From: Chloroflexota bacterium
GTDB taxonomy: Bacteria > Chloroflexota > Anaerolineae > Anaerolineales > Villigracilaceae
Reading direction: 5' to 3'
Length of the DNA: 12,165 bases
Assembly: GCA_021823555.1 (NCBI GenBank)
Contig: JAKANW010000041.1
Location: forward strand, 1 to 12,165
The notes beneath the pieces are model-generated. The model saw only the letters and a program-made list of their open reading frames with translations. It ran no database searches and was not told the origin of the DNA. Below are positions 4,122 through 9,951 of the stretch, in pieces; the first letter of the stretch is position 1; each line of letters opens with the position of its first letter. The position numbers and the translations under genes were made by a program.

Positions 4122-7034
4122 ATGAATAAATTCAAAATCATCCTCGCCATCCTGCTCATCACAGCCATGGGATTTATCCCGGCGCAAGCCCAGGGCAAAG
4201 CAGACCCGCCCGTCTTCACAGATCTGCGGGATTTCGATTTCACGTCAGCAAACCAGGGCTGGGTGTTGTTGGATAACCGCTTGTTCCGCACAACAGATGG
4301 CGGCCAGACCTGGACGGATATCACCCCATCCGGCCCGGCGCCCGGCGCGGTCGCGTTCGTGGACCAAGACGGTTGGGTAGTCTTGACGCAGCAGGACGAA
4401 AGCGGCGTCACGTACACCCTGGCCGCCACGCACAACGCAGGTGCGAACTGGGAACTCCAACCGCTCACGTTATTTCCAGCGGACGAGCAATGGGTCGTCC
4501 CCAAAGAAATTCGCATCTCTTTTTCCGATCCGCAGAATGGCGTGATCGTGATCCAGCACGCCGCCAGCGCGAATTTCAACGTGCAGTCATCCTTCAAAAC
4601 AAAGGATGGCGGCGCGAGTTGGAAAATCCAATCCCTGGCTGAAACGAGCCCGCCTGTTGAAAAGACAGCGGATACCCCGGCTAATACAAATATCGTCAAA
4701 CTGGATATGGTGACAGGCGAGAGCGGCTGGGCTAAGTTCGTCTCGGCCTCCTGCCAATCTGCGGACGCGGACAAATCCCGCGTGGACTGCGCCTCCGAGA
4801 CGCGCCTCCAGCGGACGACAGATAGCGGCCAGACCTGGCAAACAGTGCCTTTGCCGTCCATTCCAAATGGTGTGATCCAGAGTCGCAGCACGTTCGAGTC
4901 GCAAAACAACAAACGAAACATCCCCGGTCAGAGCGTGGCCTACACCGAGACCATGACTGGCCAGGGATTCGACACCTGCGAGATTCCCACCGCCAGCGAG
5001 TTGCAAATGTGGTGGAAGGACAGCCCCTATAAAGTGGTCAACCTGTACATCGGCGGCTCGTCACGCGCTTGCTCCAACGCCCGCTTGTCCGAATCCTTCC
5101 TGGATCAGGTGCACCTGCAAGGCTGGAAGTTCATCCCCACCTGGGTCGGCCTGCAGGCGCCTTGTTCGAGCTTCCCTTCACGCCTGCCCTACGATACGAG
5201 CGCGGCTTACAACCAAGGGATCAGTGAAGCGGATGCCGCCGCGCTGGCTGCCAGCAAATTAGGATTGACCGCGCCAAACCAATCCGGTACGATCATCTAT
5301 TACGACATGGAAGCCTACGATACCAGCAACACCGCCTGCCGCAACGCGGTCAATTCGTTCATTGCCGGCTGGACCGCGCAGATGGAAACGCTGGGGAACG
5401 TCTCGGCCCTGTATGGCGCTTCCTGCGCCACGGCCCTGACCGACATCGCCAAGCTGCCCAACCCGCCGGACGCCATCTGGATCGCCAACTGGATTTACAG
5501 CTCCTACAACAGCGGGGCTTCGGTCTGGGATGCCTATTGCCTGTCGAATTCCTACTGGCCTGACCACCAACGGCTCCGCCAATACGCGGGCGGCCAGGAT
5601 GAAATCTGGGGCGGCCTGACCTTGAACATTGACAGCGATGTGCTGGACGGCGTGGTTGCAATTCCAAATGAGGACTTGACTCAGGATGACTTCGGCAACG
5701 TCTTCCCGCTTCCTTCCGCTCCGGTAATGGATACCGTTTCAATCGGCGCGGCCACCACTGCCAGCGATGACCCCAACCTGCCCTGCGGCGCGGATACAGG
5801 CTACAATACGGTCTGGTATAAGTTCACGCCCTCGGCCAGCGGCACGCTGCTCATCAACACGACCGGCAGCGACTACGATACGATCCTGGCTGTATGGACC
5901 GGCGGGCGCGGCGCGCTCACTTCCCAGGCGTGTAGCGATAACTTTAACGGGAACCAGTCCGAGGTCCAGTTTGAAGCGGCGTCCGGCACCCCCTACTACA
6001 TCGAGGTGGCCAGTCGGGCGCTCATCAATGCGGGTAAACTCGCCCTATCCGTCTATATGCCCGCCCAGGATGACATGGACGCCGCGCAAATCCTCCACGA
6101 CGCGCCCGATCAGGTCTCGCTCGATACCACCCACGCCGGCGAATCGAGTGACGATCCCGCCGTGCCCCTCTGCAATCTTGCGCCGGGACTCAACACGGTC
6201 TGGTTCAAATTGACGCCCATCGCCACTGGCCCGCTCTCGTTCGACACCTTCACCAGCAGCTACGACACGGCCCTGGCCGTCTGGAGCGGCGCACGCGGGA
6301 ACCTGAGCCTGGCGGCTTGCAACGATGATTCCGGCAACGGTCGCCAATCGCAGGTGGAAGCGACCTTGACCGCCGGGCAAACTTATTATGTGGAGGTTTC
6401 GCAGTTCAATCGCAATCTCACTCCCCCCGCGGCCGTGCAAGCCCTGGGCGGAGGTACGTTGAATTTGCACGTGACTTCCTTCTTCGATGTGCCGGGCAAT
6501 TATTGGGCCTGGACCTGGATCGAAACGCTGGCCCACGCGAAGGTCACCGGCGGTTGCGGGAGCAGCCCAAAAATCTATTGCCCCGATGATCCGGTCACGC
6601 GTGCACAGATGGCGGTCTTCCTGTTGAGAGGCATCCATGGTTCATCCTATGCTCCTCCTGCCGCCACAGGCACGAAGTTTGGGGATGTGCCCGCCAATTA
6701 TTGGGCCGCGGCCTGGATCGAAGAACTGGCTAAAGAAGGCATCACCGGCGGCTGCGGAAGCGGAAACTTCTGCCCGGAGGACCCCGTCACACGCGCTCAG
6801 ATGGCCGTCTTCCTGCTCAAGTCCAAGCATGGCGCAACCTATTCACCACCCCCGGCGACCGGCATTTTTAACGATGTACCGCCCACCTACTGGGCTGCCG
6901 CCTGGATCGAGCAGCTTGCCAACGAAGGCATTACCAGCGGATGCAGCGCCAAGCATTACTGTCCCGACGATTCAGTCACGCGCGCCCAGATGGCCGTCTT
7001 CCTGGACCGCACGTTCAATTTGACCAACCCTTAA
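4122..7034 (+). CDS. Exported multidomain surface protein: Asp-box repeats, Rv2525c-like glycoside-hydrolase-like domain, two PPC-like domains, three SLH domains
   Basis: 970 residues from the chosen ATG. A Sec signal peptide covers about 1-23, with Ala-Gln-Ala before the likely cleavage. Residues of about 30-245 carry Asp-box/Ycf48-like repeats: TTDGGQTW (57-64), KDGGASW (161-167) and TTDSGQTW (232-239), suggesting an incomplete beta-propeller. Residues of about 280-510 match the Rv2525c-like glycoside-hydrolase-like domain (DUF1906): GFDTCEIP near 282, GWKFIPTWVGLQAPC near 334-348, and YYDMEAY (393-399), whose Asp395 and Glu397 are candidate catalytic acids. Two PPC-like beta-sandwiches follow (about 534-649 and 651-784), each with a YDT(I/A)LAVW segment. 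Three SLH repeats end the protein (about 787-837, 852-901, 915-966), each with (V/S)TRAQMAVF and two cysteines. Likely role: a cell-surface protein held by its SLH domains and acting on, or binding, wall or extracellular glycan. Enzymatic activity is inferred only. Confidence 0.9.
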   Translation: MNKFKIILAILLITAMGFIPAQAQGKADPPVFTDLRDFDFTSANQGWVLLDNRLFRTTDGGQTWTDITPSGPAPGAVAFVDQDGWVVLTQQDESGVTYTLAATHNAGANWELQPLTLFPADEQWVVPKEIRISFSDPQNGVIVIQHAASANFNVQSSFKTKDGGASWKIQSLAETSPPVEKTADTPANTNIVKLDMVTGESGWAKFVSASCQSADADKSRVDCASETRLQRTTDSGQTWQTVPLPSIPNGVIQSRSTFESQNNKRNIPGQSVAYTETMTGQGFDTCEIPTASELQMWWKDSPYKVVNLYIGGSSRACSNARLSESFLDQVHLQGWKFIPTWVGLQAPCSSFPSRLPYDTSAAYNQGISEADAAALAASKLGLTAPNQSGTIIYYDMEAYDTSNTACRNAVNSFIAGWTAQMETLGNVSALYGASCATALTDIAKLPNPPDAIWIANWIYSSYNSGASVWDAYCLSNSYWPDHQRLRQYAGGQDEIWGGLTLNIDSDVLDGVVAIPNEDLTQDDFGNVFPLPSAPVMDTVSIGAATTASDDPNLPCGADTGYNTVWYKFTPSASGTLLINTTGSDYDTILAVWTGGRGALTSQACSDNFNGNQSEVQFEAASGTPYYIEVASRALINAGKLALSVYMPAQDDMDAAQILHDAPDQVSLDTTHAGESSDDPAVPLCNLAPGLNTVWFKLTPIATGPLSFDTFTSSYDTALAVWSGARGNLSLAACNDDSGNGRQSQVEATLTAGQTYYVEVSQFNRNLTPPAAVQALGGGTLNLHVTSFFDVPGNYWAWTWIETLAHAKVTGGCGSSPKIYCPDDPVTRAQMAVFLLRGIHGSSYAPPAATGTKFGDVPANYWAAAWIEELAKEGITGGCGSGNFCPEDPVTRAQMAVFLLKSKHGATYSPPPATGIFNDVPPTYWAAAWIEQLANEGITSGCSAKHYCPDDSVTRAQMAVFLDRTFNLTNP

Positions 7035-7051
7035 GCCGTTTTACTTAAAGC

Positions 7052-7077
7052 GTGGGGCGGAATGGCGTTCCGCCCAC
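7052..7077 (+). terminator. Hairpin after the SLH-protein gene, terminator-like but without a T tract
   Basis: GTGGGGCGGAA (7052-7062) pairs with TTCCGCCCAC (7068-7077) around loop TGGCG, ten pairs with one bulged G. It begins 17 nt after the stop codon. No run of T follows, so intrinsic termination is doubtful. It could instead stabilise the mRNA 3' end or be a copy of another palindromic repeat family with core GGGCGGAA/TTCCGCCC. Confidence 0.55.
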
Positions 7078-7108
7078 TTCACACTACCAATAAGAACTGA
7101 AAAATAGA

Positions 7109-7561
7109 ATGATGAAGCATTTCCTGATTTCCTGGCTGATCATATTTCTTCTTACTGCCTGCGCGCCGGCGCAGGTCAATGCCACTCCCAGCCAGGCAGC
7201 CCCCACCCAAAATCCAACCATCAATAATCCATACGCGTCCCAGCCGGGGGATGAAAGACTCCAGCAAGCAGGGGTCGTCTTGAATTCCGCCGACCTGGTG
7301 TTTACGTCAAGCAACCCAGTCGAGGCGGCGGTGATCCTGAGCGGCGACTTGCCGTCGCCATGCCATAACCTGCGCGCAGTGGTCAACCCGCCTGGGGATC
7401 AGGGCAACATTGTCATTGAGTTGTATTCAGTCGTAAATTCAAATTCGACCTGCGACCCGGTGTTCCAGGCTTTTCAGGCAAAACTGACGATCGGCAATCT
7501 TTTACCTGGACATTACACGGTCTGGGTCAACGGGATCCAGGCTGGGCAGTTCGACGCGTAA
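7109..7561 (+). CDS. Small predicted lipoprotein of unknown function
   Basis: 150 residues. A short lysine-bearing N-terminus, a hydrophobic stretch (5-15) and the lipobox LTAC at 15-18 predict lipidation at Cys18. A Pro/Thr/Gln/Asn-rich linker follows (about 19-48), then a globular part of about 100 residues. That part contains two further cysteines (Cys85 and Cys115) that could form a disulfide, and ends in LLPGHYTVWVNG, a pattern typical of an immunoglobulin-like beta-sandwich. I do not recognise the family. Two adjacent ATGs (7109 and 7112) are both possible starts; no clear Shine-Dalgarno is seen for either. It is 74 nt after the SLH gene, separated by a hairpin, and 23 nt before the next gene, so it may be co-transcribed with the membrane protein. 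Confidence 0.75.
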   Translation: MMKHFLISWLIIFLLTACAPAQVNATPSQAAPTQNPTINNPYASQPGDERLQQAGVVLNSADLVFTSSNPVEAAVILSGDLPSPCHNLRAVVNPPGDQGNIVIELYSVVNSNSTCDPVFQAFQAKLTIGNLLPGHYTVWVNGIQAGQFDA

Positions 7562-7584
7562 GCGACAAAAGCGCCACATATCTA

Positions 7585-9051
7585 ATGAAGAACATGCTTC
7601 GAACTTTGCAAAAAGGCGTATTTATTGTCGAACTTATAACTTTTATCGCATTCCTGACAACGCACGCATATTTGGGATCATTCAGCCGCCTCATGGCAGA
7701 TGATTATTGTTCAGCCGTGGAAGCTACTTCCAGAGGCCTGGTGGGTGGAACGATCTATTGGTACACAAACTGGAGTGGACGTTATTCCGCCGATGTCATA
7801 GATACCATCATGGGCCTCCTCGGGCCGCGTTTCATCCCGTTCGTTACTTCACTCGTGCTGGTCACCTGGCTGATCGGATTAAGCGGCGCCATTTACCTGC
7901 TGGCGGCAGCGACACAGGATCGAATCCATTTCCTGAAAGCACTTTTACCGGCTACCATCATCTTATCCGTTACATTGATCATTACCCCAGACCTTGCCCA
8001 ATCGCTGTATTGGGGGCAGGGAATGCGTTCAGTAGTCCCGCCGCTCATTTGGGCAACAGCGATTACGGCTTATGCTGCGTATGATTACGATCATGTACCT
8101 AAAAATCGCTATGGCCGGTTTGTAATAGCCGGTTTCCTGACCTTTATCGCCGGCGGTTTTGGCGAGACGTATGTGACCTTACAAACTTCATCATTAGCCG
8201 CCGCAGTAGTCATCAGCGCCATAATGATTCCACCATCTGCAAGAAAAAAAATACTCCCTTTAGCGCTGGCAAGCTTGGTAGGTTCCCTGCTTTCCATGGC
8301 GGCAATTATCCTGGCCCCGGGAAATATATACCGGCAGGCGGAATTCCCCCCACATCCAGATTTGATAAATTTAATCCGGATCTCGATAGAGAGTTCGATA
8401 TACTATTTGCAATATATGACCTCCTTCCCTGAAAACGTGATGAGCTTATTGGGGATAACCGGTGTTTTCGTATTGTTTGGGTCAGGGATATTCTTTGGGA
8501 AACCCGGCACGATTTCCAGGCAATTCATGACCCAAATACTATTGGGATTTCCTTTGCTAACACTGTTGCTCATTCTCGCTTGTTTCGCGCCGGCAGCATA
8601 CGCCATATCCGCCGCGCCGCCGGGCCGCACAGATATCGTCCCAACCTACATGCTGGTTTGCGGCCTGGCGTTGTGGGGATACTTCCTCGGAGGATTTGCC
8701 CAAACCAGTAGATGGTTTTCAAAAAATAACATCAGAATATTAAGTAGGGCAATGATTGGGATCGTGCTGATCCTGTTCACATTCAATACGATGTGGCTGA
8801 CCTACAGAGCTATGCAAAGGCAACCGGAATATAGTTCCTTCGCCACGATATGGGACAAGGTAGATAAGTCCATCCGGCAGGCAAAACAAAAAGGTTGCAC
8901 TTCCATTGTGGTCAGGCCCAACCAGAATTATTTTGGGCTGTCCTATTTTCTGGACAATCCAAATTTCTGGGTCAATGAATGCGCCAGCAGGTATTACGGC
9001 TTGACCGTCGTGACCGGCCCATCCTGGCGGGAAGATGTTTCCTGTCCTTGA
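7585..9051 (+). CDS. Polytopic membrane protein, DUF6056-like, possible GT-C-type glycosyltransferase
   Basis: 488 residues with about ten hydrophobic spans: roughly 10-31, 83-108, 119-134, 150-167, 177-191, 202-216, 223-244, 285-304, 316-345, 351-372 and 388-407 (some may be re-entrant). A loop of about 50 residues after the first span contains MADDYC (37-42) and WYTNWSGRYSAD (59-70). This fits what I recall of the DUF6056 family, and an acidic pair in the first outer loop is also a feature of GT-C glycosyltransferases. The C-terminal 80 residues (408-488) are soluble and carry three cysteines. Function is not established; transfer of a lipid-linked sugar outside the membrane is an inference. 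The DNA is clearly more AT-rich than flanking genes, with more A/T-ending codons, which may reflect transfer or membrane-protein composition. An in-frame ATG at 7594 is an alternative start; neither has a clear ribosome site. Confidence 0.8.
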   Translation: MKNMLRTLQKGVFIVELITFIAFLTTHAYLGSFSRLMADDYCSAVEATSRGLVGGTIYWYTNWSGRYSADVIDTIMGLLGPRFIPFVTSLVLVTWLIGLSGAIYLLAAATQDRIHFLKALLPATIILSVTLIITPDLAQSLYWGQGMRSVVPPLIWATAITAYAAYDYDHVPKNRYGRFVIAGFLTFIAGGFGETYVTLQTSSLAAAVVISAIMIPPSARKKILPLALASLVGSLLSMAAIILAPGNIYRQAEFPPHPDLINLIRISIESSIYYLQYMTSFPENVMSLLGITGVFVLFGSGIFFGKPGTISRQFMTQILLGFPLLTLLLILACFAPAAYAISAAPPGRTDIVPTYMLVCGLALWGYFLGGFAQTSRWFSKNNIRILSRAMIGIVLILFTFNTMWLTYRAMQRQPEYSSFATIWDKVDKSIRQAKQKGCTSIVVRPNQNYFGLSYFLDNPNFWVNECASRYYGLTVVTGPSWREDVSCP

Positions 9052-9057
9052 AAGATT

Positions 9058-9186
9058 CTATTGCCGCTTTCCACCGTTGATGATCGGCGCCAACAAGGTG
9101 AAGAGCGGCAATGCAATCGCGCCCAGGGATGAGTTGTACCAACCGAAGAGAAGAGTTTTGTTATCCCTGCTATCCCGCCAGCCCAT
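9058..9186 (-). CDS. Possible 42-residue single-span membrane protein overlapping the dehydratase stop
   Basis: An ATG at 9184-9186 opens a 42-codon frame ending with TAG at 9058-9060. Its first 17 nt overlap the 3' end of the pterin dehydratase gene in another frame. The predicted protein has a charged start (GWRDSRDNK, 2-10), an aromatic segment (LLFGWYN, 12-18), one hydrophobic span (about 20-36, SLGAIALPLFTLLAPII) and a basic tail (NGGKRQ). That layout is protein-like and would suit translational coupling to the gene before it. There is no Shine-Dalgarno of its own. Alternatives: the 3' remnant of a larger membrane-protein gene, or chance coding in a region that also forms a hairpin. I do not recognise a family. 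Confidence 0.42.
   Translation of the reverse strand: MGWRDSRDNKTLLFGWYNSSLGAIALPLFTLLAPIINGGKRQ
9061..9111. other. Long hairpin at the junction of the convergent transcripts
   Basis: Bases 9061-9079 pair with 9091-9111: 17 Watson-Crick pairs, one G-T wobble (as read on the plus strand), one mismatch and a 2-nt bulge, around an 11-nt loop. The outer eight pairs, TTGCCGCT and AGCGGCAA, are perfect. It begins 9 nt after the stop of the plus-strand membrane protein. A bidirectional terminator or 3'-end stabiliser is possible, but no T tract follows on either strand. It lies wholly inside the 42-codon frame. Confidence 0.6.
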
Positions 9187-9508
9187 CTGTCTTTGCCGCC
9201 ATGATGAAATCATTACGGTGCAAGCCCTGGATCTTATGCGTCCACCATTGCACCGTGACGCGTCCCCATTCCGTGACGATCATCGGGTGGTGGTCTTCCT
9301 TCTCGGCGATCATGGCGACCTTGTTCGTGAATGCCACCGCTTCGATGAAATTTTTGAATTTGAAAACACGCTGTAGGCGTAAGATATTATCTTGCGCTAC
9401 CAGCTCCCAATCGGGGACCTGCGGATGCAAGTCGGCGATCTCGGCCTCGGTCAGGGGCGGCTCGCCGCCGCGGCAAGGGACACATTGACCAGCGGAAAGG
9501 GTGGTCAT
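9170..9508 (-). CDS. Pterin-4a-carbinolamine dehydratase
   Basis: Dehydrates 4a-hydroxytetrahydrobiopterin (or its bacterial pterin equivalent) so that the cofactor of aromatic amino acid hydroxylases can be recycled; cytoplasmic. The 112 residues match the family length. The family pattern fits exactly: Glu69, then His73-His74-Pro75, Trp81, His91 and Asp100, with spacing E-x3-HHP-x5-W-x9-H-x8-D. The N-terminus has Cys9 and Cys12 before GGEPPLT, as in many bacterial members. A GGAGG at 9515-9519 sits 6 nt before the ATG and supports the start. It follows the 137-residue gene by 15 nt in the same operon. No phenylalanine hydroxylase gene is in the window, so the role may be that of the many bacterial homologues without a hydroxylase partner, for example in pterin or molybdopterin chemistry; that is inference. 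Confidence 0.93.
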   Translation of the reverse strand: MTTLSAGQCVPCRGGEPPLTEAEIADLHPQVPDWELVAQDNILRLQRVFKFKNFIEAVAFTNKVAMIAEKEDHHPMIVTEWGRVTVQWWTHKIQGLHRNDFIMAAKTDGLAG

Positions 9509-9514
9509 CGGAAA

Positions 9515-9519
9515 CCTCC
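9515..9519 (-). promoter_or_regulatory. Strong Shine-Dalgarno of the pterin dehydratase gene
   Basis: On the minus strand GGAGG precedes the ATG at 9506-9508 by 6 nt. It lies in the 15-nt gap after the upstream stop codon, which supports a polycistronic message and fixes the start. Confidence 0.8.
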
Positions 9520-9523
9520 ATTT

Positions 9524-9937
9524 TCAAGCACCAATATTGTTGTCAATAAAATACAAGTAACCCTGGCGGCCACCCTGCTTTGTCCATAAGTCTATTGACT
9601 TTCGGATTCGTTTCAGGCAAGCCATGATTTCATCCAACCTCAGTGGCTTGGGGTTTACCTCGACAGGGTTGCCATCTTTTTCCGCTTCCATCATGTAACG
9701 CCCCAGCCGCCATTCACACATCGCCTTTACGCGGTCGTAAACCAATTGCGCGCTCGCATTGAATATAGGAGGATCGCTCGCTTTCCCCTGTTGTTCGGCG
9801 CGATACCCCATCCAAAGAGCATTGAGGGCTTTGTCCACATCGTAGTCAACCAAATCAGGCTTCTCGCGATAGACGCTGACTATGGCAAACTCGATATTTT
9901 GCAAAACATCCAAATATTCGTCTTCAACTGATGGCAT
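9524..9937 (-). CDS. Conserved-looking hypothetical protein in the tal-pgi operon
   Basis: 137 residues with no signal peptide or membrane span, and mixed charge. The N-terminal half reads as amphipathic helices: EYLDVLQNIEFAIVSVY (7-23), then a segment rich in Asp, Leu and Ala (28-45) ending in WMGYRAEQQG. The middle part (about 62-83) contains VYDRVKAMCEWRLGR. The C-terminal part (about 99-117) has LRLDEIMACLKRIRKSIDLW, again helical, followed by a Gly/Tyr-rich tail. I do not recognise the family and assign no function. Tight spacing (12 nt after the isomerase gene, 15 nt before the dehydratase gene), good ribosome sites and codon use like its neighbours say it is a real expressed gene. An all-helical small cytoplasmic protein is the most that can be said. 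Confidence 0.85.
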   Translation of the reverse strand: MPSVEDEYLDVLQNIEFAIVSVYREKPDLVDYDVDKALNALWMGYRAEQQGKASDPPIFNASAQLVYDRVKAMCEWRLGRYMMEAEKDGNPVEVNPKPLRLDEIMACLKRIRKSIDLWTKQGGRQGYLYFIDNNIGA

Positions 9938-9945
9938 TTTGGCTG

Positions 9946-9951
9946 CTCCTC
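9946..9951 (-). promoter_or_regulatory. Shine-Dalgarno overlapping the upstream stop codon
   Basis: GAGGAG on the minus strand lies 8 nt before the ATG at 9935-9937 and overlaps the TGA of the transaldolase/isomerase gene (9950-9952). This points to coupled translation of the hypothetical protein. Confidence 0.75.

Noticed and set aside
3989..4921. 310-codon minus-strand frame
   Set aside because: It lies opposite the thioesterase and the SLH protein, both with clear domain matches; its peptide shows no recognisable motif and looks like an antisense frame in GC-rich DNA.
6590..7015. Repeated DNA blocks near the end of the SLH gene, considered as an inserted tandem repeat
   Set aside because: They encode the three SLH domains, and the similarity at about 6596, 6787 and 6976 follows from the shared (V/S)TRAQMAVF motif with codon differences between copies; this is domain duplication, not a mobile repeat.
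9035..9376. 113-codon plus-strand frame after the membrane protein
   Set aside because: It is antisense to the pterin dehydratase, which matches its family pattern exactly.
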